NCBI GenBank assembly: GCA_947471505.1
Contig: CANIWM010000001.1
Coordinates: forward strand, 124,001 to 188,000
Reading direction: 5' to 3'
Origin: Chthoniobacteraceae bacterium
GTDB lineage: Bacteria > Verrucomicrobiota > Verrucomicrobiia > Chthoniobacterales > Chthoniobacteraceae
Length of the DNA: 64,000 nucleotides
The first letter of the stretch is position 1; every line of letters starts with the position of its first letter. The notes under the pieces are model-generated. The model was not told the origin of the DNA. It ran no database searches and saw nothing but the letters and a program-made list of their open reading frames with translations. The position numbers and the translations under genes are program-made. Positions 18,310-25,661 of this stretch are shown here, piece after piece.

Positions 18310-18312
18310 GCG

Positions 18313-19344
18313 TCAGGCAATCACCGCCTGCGCCTCCGGGCACGGCGCGGCGTTGCCTCCGTCGTTTGCGGCTACGACTCGGACCTTCACGGTCTGTCCG
18401 GCGGTGAATCCTTTTAGGATCACGGTGAGGTCTTTCGAGTTCGCGCCGGTGCGCCAGTCGGTGTCCACGCCCACCACGAATATCTCGATGATGTATCGCG
18501 TCGCGCGGACTGCGTACGGCCAGGTCACTTCCAGACGATTCGCGCTTGCGGGGGCGAGCGTGACGGATGCCACGGACTCGGGCGCGCTTGGGTTGGCGGG
18601 GATGTTTAGCCCGAAGTCTTCCCACCTCGCATCGTCGTCGGAGATCAGCCCTTCCAGCTCGTTAATCAGACCGCGGACCCGCTTGCGCAGGGCTCCCTCG
18701 GCGGTGGTGCGATTGGCAAATGCCGTCGTCTGCGCCGACTCCGAATTCGCCACCGCCTGCCGCGCGTTCGAGAGCGTCGTCCACGCCGCGAGACAGATCG
18801 CCGCCGTCGCGCCCATGTCCACGCTCTCGTTGGCCGGCACGGCGGTGAAGTAATCCTTCAGGCTGTCGAGCAACGTAAAGCGCGGGTCCATCGTGGTGGG
18901 GACGGCTGTGGATTGGCCGGGGAAGCCCGTCGGCTCCCACGCCGCGCTCCAGCGCTGGCCGAGTTTTTGTGCGAGGCGCAGCTTGCAGTTGGTCAGCACC
19001 GTCTCGCCAGCGGCATTTGCGACGGCGAGTGCGGCGAAGGCATCGCTCAGGGCGGATTTTTTCAAGCCCACTTGCAGTTCGGATTGTGCGAGCCCGGTGA
19101 TGGCGGCGCGGATGACTGCTTCCGTGTTTTGTTTAATGCCGATGGGCCCTTCGTGTGTATGGCAGCCGTCCGCGATCCGGTCGGCCAGCGCGCGTAGGAT
19201 GTCGTTGTTATCAGGTGTTGCGTTGCTACTCATGGTTCGTCTGTTTGTTTTTTTGGTTTTTGGGGGAGAAAGCGGCGGCGGCGCGGATGGCGAATCCCAT
19301 GTCCCTTGGTCCCAAAATGCGGACGGGTCATCCCAATTTGGCAT
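18313..19344 (-). CDS. W-DDP leader protein with fibronectin-like C-terminus (copy A)
   Basis: This 343-aa protein of unknown function begins with a Trp/Pro-rich leader (MPNWDDPSAFWDQGTWDSPS, then PPPLSPPKTKKTN), then a helical middle (about 40-250; ALADRIADGCHTHEGPIG, RKRVRGLINELEGLISDDD) and a C-terminal fibronectin type III-like sandwich (about 260-343) with LTVILKGFTAGQTVKVRVVA. An internal ATG at 19233 (MSSNATPD) could be the start, but the leader resembles that of the protein at 45375-46241 (WDDP...W, Lys-rich linker, Thr-Met), which argues that it is translated. Both genes sit downstream of a hairpin array and end near box 2. No signal peptide is visible. It may be phage-tail- or surface-related; this is open. 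Confidence 0.72.
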   Translation of the reverse strand: MPNWDDPSAFWDQGTWDSPSAPPPLSPPKTKKTNRRTMSSNATPDNNDILRALADRIADGCHTHEGPIGIKQNTEAVIRAAITGLAQSELQVGLKKSALSDAFAALAVANAAGETVLTNCKLRLAQKLGQRWSAAWEPTGFPGQSTAVPTTMDPRFTLLDSLKDYFTAVPANESVDMGATAAICLAAWTTLSNARQAVANSESAQTTAFANRTTAEGALRKRVRGLINELEGLISDDDARWEDFGLNIPANPSAPESVASVTLAPASANRLEVTWPYAVRATRYIIEIFVVGVDTDWRTGANSKDLTVILKGFTAGQTVKVRVVAANDGGNAAPCPEAQAVIA

Positions 19345-19374
19345 GGCGGAAATGAGCTGCGGATTGGCGGGCGG

Positions 19375-19512
19375 CGAAAGTAGTCAGCGACTTTAGTCGG
19401 CGCGGTGTGGCGCCTTCGAAAACTGCGGATGTTGTCGGGCGATGACTTCTTGCGAAGCGTTCCCGGCCCGAAAGCACGGCGGTGTGCCGACTGAAGTCGT
19501 GGACTACTTTCG
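19375..19512. repeat. Imperfect inverted repeat, ~27-bp arms
   Basis: The left arm at 19375-19401 (begins CGAAAGTAGTC, ends AGTCGGC) is the near-exact reverse complement of the right arm at 19486-19512 (begins GCCGACT, ends GACTACTTTCG), with three mismatches by eye. The 84-bp centre holds shorter GC-rich palindromic pieces. The arms lie 30 bp upstream of the copy-A start codon, so the element forms part of its leader. It looks like a REP/BIME-type element or a miniature inverted-repeat element rather than a terminator. Confidence 0.65.
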
Positions 19513-19579
19513 CGTCCCGTCCCTCGTGCCGTCTGCTGCGATTCGCGGTGCTTTTAGTAAGGCCAAGCTGCTTCTCCCC

Positions 19580-19974
19580 AGCCGAGAATCTCGGCTGACG
19601 TGCCGGAGCCTCGGAAGTCCCAGCCAAGAATCTCGGCTGACGTGCCGGAGCCTCGGAGGTCCCAGCCGAGAATCTCGGCTGACGTGTCGGAGCCTCGGAG
19701 GTGCCAGCCGAGAATCTCGGCTGACGTGTCGGAGCCTCGGAGGTGCTGGCCGAGAATCTCGGCTGACGTGCCGGAGCCTCGGAGATGCCAGCCGAGAATC
19801 TCGGCTGACGTGCCGGAGCCTCGGAGGTGCCAGCCGAGAATCTCGGCTGGTGTGTCGGAGCCTCGGAGGTCCCAGCCGAGAATCTCGGCTGACGCGCCGG
19901 AGCCTCGGAGGTGCCAGCCGAGAATCTCGGCTGACGTGTCGGAGCCTCGGAAGTCCCAGCCGAGAATCTCGGCT
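19580..19974. repeat. 42-bp tandem hairpin array, 10 palindromes
   Basis: Ten copies of a palindrome with 7-bp arms, AGCCGAG-AAT-CTCGGCT, recur every 42 bp with a conserved 25-bp link (GACGTGCCGGAGCCTCGG and variants). Copies differ at one to three bases, for example AGCCAAG in the second and GGCCGAG in the fifth. Because 42 is a multiple of three, the array is open in several frames on both strands and creates spurious ORFs. It is not a CRISPR array: the links are as conserved as the palindromes. The array ends about 180 bp before the XRE regulator's stop and begins about 235 bp upstream of the copy-A start. Confidence 0.9.
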
Positions 19975-20168
19975 GACGTAGTCCCGTCTCTGAGCCATCA
20001 GAGACGAACAAATCCCCGCACCACCGCGCCGGTTTCCCGCCATTTCCCAACCCCTGCCCGCCCCGACCAGACGCCCCGACCGCGATTCCGCGGACAGTTT
20101 GAAGTGCGATGGCGAAGCGTTTGTGCATGGGGAAAGAAAGCCACAATCGCCGTTCGCGGTCACTGACT

Positions 20169-20543
20169 CTAAAGTTGGCACTTTTTCCTCTGTAACCGCC
20201 CGCACCGCCGCGCCGCCCCGAGCACCGCCGCGATGGGATCCAGCCCCATCGCCTCACAAATCCGCGCCGCCACATCGAACGAAAACCACGACCGCCCCGA
20301 AACCAATTTGCGCAAGGCCTCGCGCGAGAGCTGCGCCCGCTTCACCACCCCCGCCGCCTTCAGTCGATGCTTCTGCAGCCACTTCCGCATCTCCGCCGCC
20401 AGCGCCGGCGCGAGCGGATGCAAATAATCCGCCGAAGGCGAACACCGCACCTTCACCCCCAGCGTCGCCAGCACCGCCAAATCCCTATCCCGCCGCCGCT
20501 TAGTTTTCGTGCCCGATGGATGCTCTGGAGTCTTCGTTTTCAT
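20169..20543 (-). CDS. XRE/Cro-like helix-turn-helix regulator
   Basis: This 124-aa protein has a basic N-terminus (MKTKTPEHPSGTKTKRRRDR) and a helical C-terminal DNA-binding domain: KAAGVVKRAQLSREALRKLV, then SGRSWFSFDVAARICEAMGL, which reads as a five-helix XRE-type fold with the recognition helix at SREALRKLV. The C-terminus is basic. ATG 20543 is the start: the longer frame to 20813 runs through the nested inverted repeat and encodes no recognisable protein. It stands alone; nearby are a hairpin array and repeats. It could regulate itself or a lost neighbour. Confidence 0.7.
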   Translation of the reverse strand: MKTKTPEHPSGTKTKRRRDRDLAVLATLGVKVRCSPSADYLHPLAPALAAEMRKWLQKHRLKAAGVVKRAQLSREALRKLVSGRSWFSFDVAARICEAMGLDPIAAVLGAARRCGRLQRKKCQL

Positions 20544-20920
20544 GGAGGTAATACGCGAGCGAGCGCGCAATCTTTCAGAAAACCCGCGCAAGTTCTGGAT
20601 GGAAAGCAACGCATACCACCAACCCTTAGCTCCCCATCGCCGGGTGGCAAATGAAACGGCTGTGAGGAACGCGCACCGTTCACGAATCGCCCAAGGAAGG
20701 ACACCAACCGAGGGCCAAAGGCCCGAACCCATCCCAGCCTCGCGCAGCGCCCGAGGTGAGCGCCATGGAATTATAGGAAGGGCTGAAGGCCCGGCATAAT
20801 CGCGGGTCGCCATTGGCAGGAATAGGTCGGGCCTTCAGCCCTAAATGTTTGGACGGACCGGATCCTTGGGCGTTGCCCAAGGCTGGGATGGAGCGCGCCG
20901 TTGGCGCAGGCCTTCGGGTT
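20544..20920. repeat. Repeat region with nested inverted repeat 20729-20891
   Basis: No gene is supported here. Outer arms CCATCCCAGCCT (20729-20740) and AGGCTGGGATGG (20880-20891) are exact reverse complements. So are inner arms GGGCTGAAGGCCCG (20780-20793) and CGGGCCTTCAGCCC (20828-20841). A GC-rich inner region such as TTGGGCGTTGCCCAA (20866-20880) can pair with itself. The layout resembles a REP-like or miniature non-coding element between the XRE gene and the McrBC island. Frames running through it (for example on the minus strand to 20813) are open only because of repeat composition. Confidence 0.65.
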
Positions 20921-21055
20921 TCACTTCGCCCCGATGTACGACGCATTCGGCAAGATAACGCGCAAGTCGCTGGCGAAGGTGTAGGACATCTCGCCGGTCT
21001 TCACATTCACCTTGCCTCCGAACCCATACCGACTGCGGTGCGCTTTTTCGCCCAT
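20921..21055 (-). CDS. Possible 44-aa protein after mcrC
   Basis: A small frame from ATG 21053-21055 to TGA at 20921 encodes a basic, glycine-rich 44-aa peptide (MGEKAHRSRYGFGGKVNVKT, then GEMSYTFASDLRVILPNASY). It starts 14 bp after the mcrC stop on the same strand, so it could be the last gene of that operon. The composition looks protein-like (alternating hydrophobic and polar residues, few rare residues) and unlike the repeat DNA on its left. It may instead be the C-terminal fragment of a lost gene, since the repeat region begins at its stop. No family is recognised. Confidence 0.38.
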   Translation of the reverse strand: MGEKAHRSRYGFGGKVNVKTGEMSYTFASDLRVILPNASYIGAK

Positions 21056-21069
21056 CAAATTGCAGCAGG

Positions 21070-22222
21070 CTAGACGGAATGAGGCATGGATGAAATGGCC
21101 GGATCAGTGGCGACAATTTGCATGAGGGCAACGTGGATCTCCTGCCACGTCTGAGCGAGGTCGAGGGACAGTGCGCGAATGCGATGGCCGTGCGTGGTGA
21201 ATTCGACAGCGAAGTCGCGAGTTGTGCGCGGGTAAAGGAGGACGCCTTCAGCCTGCTCCCAACCGGGTTCACAGGACTGCTGTCGCAGGTAGGTGAAGAG
21301 CTGATAGAGATTGGCTGATGGAAGCCTTGCTGTCCCGTAAGCGCCGACCTTGAGCGCCTGAGCGTAAAACTTTGTGTCGAGGATGATTCGCGCGACCCGG
21401 GCCGCGGAGGCATACGTCGGTCTCCATACGCGGCACCAGTGCCTGTGCGTCCGCGTTCCGGGCGGTAATCTGCCATTGGATAACCGGAGCGCTGACCCTC
21501 CACTCGGCTGGAAGTTCGTGCCGGTAAAAATTGCGGACGAAGTTTTCGAAAAGCCCCGGAAGCCCGTCCCGGACGAAGTCGCGGAAGCGGCGGGTGCCAC
21601 CGTGTTCAGCAGGGAGCCAGTGTTCGTGGACGAACTCGCAGATATGGAGTAGGAAGACGTAGATGCGGTTGTTGCGGTGGAGTTGGACGCGCCGAAAGTG
21701 CTCCGTGCGTAGCTCGACGTTCTGCACCGGTGTGAGCCAGCGAAGCAAGTCATGCACGTCGGTGCGCGTCGTTGCATCAAGTTCCTCCGCTTCGTGGAGC
21801 CGCTGAAGTGTGGTCTTCAGGATGCGATTCGGAAGGGTGTCGTATTCTAGTTCATCCCATGCGCAGGCTGCACGACCTTGGCGGAGTAGATTGCGCCGCA
21901 GGGTCTGGGTGACGAGGAGCTTGCCACGCACGCCTGGGATTTCGTCTTCGCGCGATAGGTAGCCACGGTCCAAACCGCGCCGGAGCAAGCGACGCGTGCC
22001 GTTCACCAACACCCGGGCAAATAGATTGAGAAGATCGGTTGAATCCAATGCGTCCACATCAGCGAGGGTGTCCTTTTCCTCCAACACGTCCCATGCGTAG
22101 CACAGGAGGTAATATATGTTCGCGATGGGGATGTCGCCAGCACCGGAGGAAACAGGACTAGAGGCTGTGCCCGGCCCGACAGGAGCGCCTACTGATTCAG
22201 CCATTGTGAGAACTGAGGACAT
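21070..22222 (-). pseudogene. mcrC: McrC-like subunit, disrupted by a frameshift near 21390-21400
   Basis: McrC partners the McrB GTPase and carries the nuclease. The frame starting at 22222 encodes a typical N-terminus and middle (IPIANIYYLLCYAWDVLEEK, GVRGKLLVTQTLRRNLLRQG, LPNRILKTTL, FVRNFYRHEL), reaching the nuclease motif VPRMETDVCLRGPGR and then leaving the family. The expected continuation, RIILDTKFYAQALK and the rest of the PD-(D/E)xK domain to PHSV, is in the next frame, which ends at 21070. Skipping one base within about 21388-21402 (CGCGCGACCCGGG on the + strand) restores a ~380-aa McrC. Start 22222 is the first ATG, 16 bp after mcrB. This is a real mutation, an assembly error or, less likely, programmed frameshifting. 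Confidence 0.82.
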
Positions 22223-22238
22223 GGGTCGTTGCGCTCCC

Positions 22239-25163
22239 TCACTCGGCGAGCAACTCAGCCACTAGTTTTTCCACGCGCTCGCGGGAATCGAAGTATTCCT
22301 CCAGAAGCGGCTGGATTTCTCCTGCGATTACTTCGCGATACCAAGCCTCATCCGGCGGATGGCCCTCTTGTGGGCAGAAAAAGCTGTGGCCGATGCGGAA
22401 CCCCGGACCGAGGTCTCGCTCCTTCTCAATCACCGCGTTCAAGGTTCCGACTTTCGCGCGAATCCGTGCGATCAACTCGTCGGACGCGCTGCGCTCCCTG
22501 AGCCACGCGGCAAACGCCGGGGAATCAAGTGCGGGTTCGAGCGTTACGAAGGCAAAGCGCCGTCGCAACGCGTAGTCAACCATGGCGAGGGAACGGTCGG
22601 CGGTGTTCATGGTTCCGATGAAGTGGAGATTCGCCGGGAGGTGAAACGTTTCATCGGGCCCTTCAGAGTAAGTAAGCGGAATGGCGTGAGCAGGTCCGCG
22701 CTTGTCGGATTCGATCAGCATCAGTAGTTCGCCGAAGATCTTGGCGAGATTGCCGCGATTGATTTCATCGATGATGAAGAACCAATCTCGATCTGGGTCA
22801 TTCCGGGCAAGACGAGCGAACTGATGAAAAACGCCATCCCGACGCTCCAAACCCGTCCGGGTCGGACGGAATCCTTGCACGAAATCCTCGTAACCGTAAC
22901 TCGGATGGAACTGAACCATGGCGACGCGTCGCTCATCGCGCTTCCCCATCAAGGCAAAGGCCAGTCGGCGGGCAATGAATGTTTTGCCGACCCCAGGTGG
23001 CCCCTGAAGGATGAGAGCTTTCTTCCGTTTGAGGCGCGAGAGAATGGTATCAAGTTCATCGGGCGACATGAACAGGCCTGCGAGTGCGTCGTCTTTTGTG
23101 AACGGAGCGATTTGCGGAGGCTGAATGCCAACGTTTCGCGCATCAATGAGCGCGCGGATAGCTTCGTATTCGTCTGCGGTGACTGCAAACAGGCTCCCCT
23201 GATTGCTCACGATCGGCTCGCACTGCGCAAGGGCCGGTATCGCCTGCAACTCGTCCCACGTCACGGGCTCGGCGAATTGTTCGGTCTTGCGAAACTCAAT
23301 CTTCTCCTGTCCGGGAGGCCCATGAAGCGCCTTCGTGATTTCACAGACCGCGACAATTTCTTTGTCTGGAGTGGTGACGTAGCCGATGAGGATGTCGCCG
23401 GGTTTGACAGCGGAGAAGTATTTGAATCTCTGCCGCTTGTTCCCTGCTTCGTTGTGTGACGAGTATGTTTGAACCGAACCGACCGGGGCGGTTCGGAAAT
23501 CCCAGATCTTGGGGTTCGCATTTAGCCACCAATATGCGATGCCAGGCGAAGTCGTAACGGTCGCGGATTTTGAAGGCTCCGGCCCAAGTTCGAGTCCGAC
23601 TTTCCCGGCGATGAGTTTTACGAAATCCTCATACGGCGTGATGTCCGTGAGGGTCTTCATCGCCATCTTGCTCTCTTGCGGCATCTCCCATTCGCCCTTT
23701 CCCAGCCACTTCACTTTGCGGACGTGCTTATAGTGCGTCCTCTTCTCATCAAACTCGTATTCGCCCTCGACCACGCCGTAGCCAAGCAGTTTGGTGAAGC
23801 CCTGCTTGGCGAAAATGACGTCGCCTATTTCGACGTCATGGACGAACTGCCAGCAGGTATGAGCATCGTTTTTCTTTGATGAATCGGCCGGCCACAGTTC
23901 TAGTAGTTTCTCGCGAATCTCGTCCTTGTTCTTGAACTCGCGGAGGTCGGGCGTCCCATCCCATCCGATCGCTGCGATGCCATTTTTGTAAAACTCGTCC
24001 CAGTGCTCACCGCCCGCCCCCGCAGACCACGTCCAATACTTGCCGGATGCCGTAGTTCCGTCCGGCATCTGAACTTCAGCGCCTTCCAGAGTCTCCGGTG
24101 ATTCTTCGTCCATCTTCTCCTGAACCCGCTGAAAGATTTCGAGTGCTTCCGGCATCGACGGTTTTGCTTTCTGCCCCTCGGGTGTAAGCACCCAAACGCC
24201 TCGCTTCACTGAACCGATGAGACCGGCTTTGCTGAGATAGAACCGTGCCCAATCGACATGATTCTTAAATCGAGAGGCGCCGGACGACATCGTCTCGTTT
24301 CTCTTCTCCTCGGTCACACCCGTGTGGCTAGCGACCCACTCCAACACGGCCTTTGGTGTTCCAGTTCCACCCAAGTCGCGCAAAGCGTCGAGGACAGGAC
24401 CAAAGAAGCGGACGAAGCGCGGACCTGATGGGGAATCCTCCCGGAGAACCATCCCCGTCGTTTCCTCTTCGCTCTCCGCCTCTTCCGCCACCAGACCTGA
24501 TTCGTAAGCGTCGAGCGAGATTTGCGGAAAGTTCTCCCCAGCGCTTGCGACCGCTTTCTCCAGCCAAGAGAAGTAGCCTGCCGCCGTCTTGCTTTCCCAG
24601 ACAATGCCGCGCTGTTTGAAATATCCTTGAGTGTGCTTATCGCACGGGAGGAAACCCTGCGGGTTGATCCAAAAAAGGCTCATGGTCAACTTGGCGAGGC
24701 CCATTTGGCCGACGCCCAGAGCCTCATCAAAAAGAGCCCGGTCGAATGTTCGCCATTTGTTTTCGACTCCAGCTCGCGCTGTTCGCCAAAGAGTTGAGAT
24801 GTCGTCCGCCTCTCGATTTGCGAGGTATGCAAACGCCCAACTGTTCTGGGCGTTCGCGATGGGTATTCCATCGAAGTCATCCGGCACAGGTGAGGATAGA
24901 TTCCACGTGGTCTTTATCTTTCCGAGGATCGCCTGCCGACCGCTGACCGAACTCGTGCGATTGAAGCTGGCGAAGAAGGTAAACGGATCGATTTCAGCGA
25001 GCGGGACGACTTTTCCTCCAGCATCTCGGTCGTTGAGAAGGATGACCTTCATTCCATCCAACCGCATCTGTCCGAGTAGGCCGAGCAGTTCGCCTTGCCG
25101 GTTTTCAAACTCCAACACCTTGTGGGCAATTTCGGAGTAGATGGGAATCCAGGTGAAGCTCAT
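22239..25163 (-). CDS. mcrB: Composite McrB-like AAA+ GTPase/ATPase with Mrr_N and EVE domains
   Basis: This 974-aa motor subunit of a modification-dependent restriction system has an N-terminal domain of unclear kind (1-230, ending in an acidic linker), a winged helix of the Mrr N-terminal type (about 250-335; HVDWARFYLSKAGLIGSVKR), an EVE-like/PUA-like domain (about 375-520; FYKNGIAAIGWDGTPDLREF) and a classical EVE domain (543-675; YWWLNANPKIWDF). The McrB AAA+ module (about 700-974) has Walker A GPPGVGKT (721-728), Walker B FFIIDE (795-800), sensor GTMNTADRS (850-858) and Arg-rich YALRRRFAF. EVE domains bind modified cytosines, so it probably cuts DNA with modified bases. mcrC follows at 16 bp; the HsdR relic precedes at 5 bp. 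Confidence 0.9.
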   Translation of the reverse strand: MSFTWIPIYSEIAHKVLEFENRQGELLGLLGQMRLDGMKVILLNDRDAGGKVVPLAEIDPFTFFASFNRTSSVSGRQAILGKIKTTWNLSSPVPDDFDGIPIANAQNSWAFAYLANREADDISTLWRTARAGVENKWRTFDRALFDEALGVGQMGLAKLTMSLFWINPQGFLPCDKHTQGYFKQRGIVWESKTAAGYFSWLEKAVASAGENFPQISLDAYESGLVAEEAESEEETTGMVLREDSPSGPRFVRFFGPVLDALRDLGGTGTPKAVLEWVASHTGVTEEKRNETMSSGASRFKNHVDWARFYLSKAGLIGSVKRGVWVLTPEGQKAKPSMPEALEIFQRVQEKMDEESPETLEGAEVQMPDGTTASGKYWTWSAGAGGEHWDEFYKNGIAAIGWDGTPDLREFKNKDEIREKLLELWPADSSKKNDAHTCWQFVHDVEIGDVIFAKQGFTKLLGYGVVEGEYEFDEKRTHYKHVRKVKWLGKGEWEMPQESKMAMKTLTDITPYEDFVKLIAGKVGLELGPEPSKSATVTTSPGIAYWWLNANPKIWDFRTAPVGSVQTYSSHNEAGNKRQRFKYFSAVKPGDILIGYVTTPDKEIVAVCEITKALHGPPGQEKIEFRKTEQFAEPVTWDELQAIPALAQCEPIVSNQGSLFAVTADEYEAIRALIDARNVGIQPPQIAPFTKDDALAGLFMSPDELDTILSRLKRKKALILQGPPGVGKTFIARRLAFALMGKRDERRVAMVQFHPSYGYEDFVQGFRPTRTGLERRDGVFHQFARLARNDPDRDWFFIIDEINRGNLAKIFGELLMLIESDKRGPAHAIPLTYSEGPDETFHLPANLHFIGTMNTADRSLAMVDYALRRRFAFVTLEPALDSPAFAAWLRERSASDELIARIRAKVGTLNAVIEKERDLGPGFRIGHSFFCPQEGHPPDEAWYREVIAGEIQPLLEEYFDSRERVEKLVAELLAE

Positions 25164-25168
25164 AAATT

Positions 25169-25459
25169 TCAGAGGTGTTGTTCAGACTTCTGCCAGCGCA
25201 CGTCGCTGCCCTTGCCAAGGACCTCGCGGCAGAGGTGGACGATGTCCTCGGCGTGGGAGTCGTCCTTGGCGAAGATGAGCGTCTTGGGCACGAGCGTGCG
25301 GTCAGGGAACAGCTCGGCCTGCACGATGTCGCGGTAGGTGCGCAGGATGGTGCGGATCTGGTCGGGCACTACGACGGAGCGGTCGAGGTCGGCGGGCGTG
25401 TAATACAGTTGCGCGTCGATTTGCTGACGGGCGCGTTGTTCGGGATTTAGCTCAGACAT
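25169..25459 (-). pseudogene. HsdR relic: type I restriction subunit with large internal deletion
   Basis: A 96-aa frame joins a segment like the first residues of type I HsdR (MSELNPEQRARQQIDAQL) directly to a segment from the middle of HsdR near the helicase C-terminal half: LDRSVVVPDQIRTILRTYRD, then FPDRTLVPKTLIFAKDDSHA and EDIVHLCREVLGKGSD. In intact HsdR (roughly 750-1000 aa) the two segments are hundreds of residues apart and the nuclease plus helicase core lies between and after them. None of those motifs is present, so the product cannot restrict. It lies 5 bp from mcrB, so it may still be translated and provide the leader for the McrBC genes. Confidence 0.72.
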
Positions 25460-25661
25460 GCGGCGGAGGGTCTAAGGCTGCTGCGCCGCGATGGCAAGAT
25501 GGATGGTCGTTTTACCGCCCTGACCGCCGAACTGATTGCTGGGAACGTGGGAGCCCTTTTTCGATTGCGCGAAGAAGACCAGGGTTTCGTGTGGTTGTAT
25601 AGTTCGGGGAAGTACGGACGCCAGTTTGGGAGACTGGGAGACAGGGGACAGGCATTGACGC
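25460..25661. repeat. Intergenic region with box 1 and box 2 copies
   Basis: Between the HsdR relic and the P-type ATPase, box 1 (25498-25518, GATGGATGGTCG at its left end) and box 2 (25629-25642, GGAGACTGGGAGAC) occur in the same order and orientation as at 18203-18247, but 110 bp apart rather than 10 bp. A plus-strand frame crosses the region (about 86 codons), but it has no known domain and runs into the antisense of the ATPase gene; I do not call it. The pairing of the boxes with a truncated gene parallels the stump at 17901-18176. Confidence 0.6.

Noticed and set aside
19580-19974. CRISPR array
   Set aside because: The links between palindromes are as conserved as the palindromes, 25 bp long and not diverse spacers; no cas gene is near.
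19442-20275. Long open frames on both strands across the 42-bp array (SRESRLTCRSLGG-type and QPRFSAGTSEAP-type)
   Set aside because: The 42-bp unit is a multiple of three, so any stop-free frame stays open. The frames encode only the repeat and have no start context or known domain.
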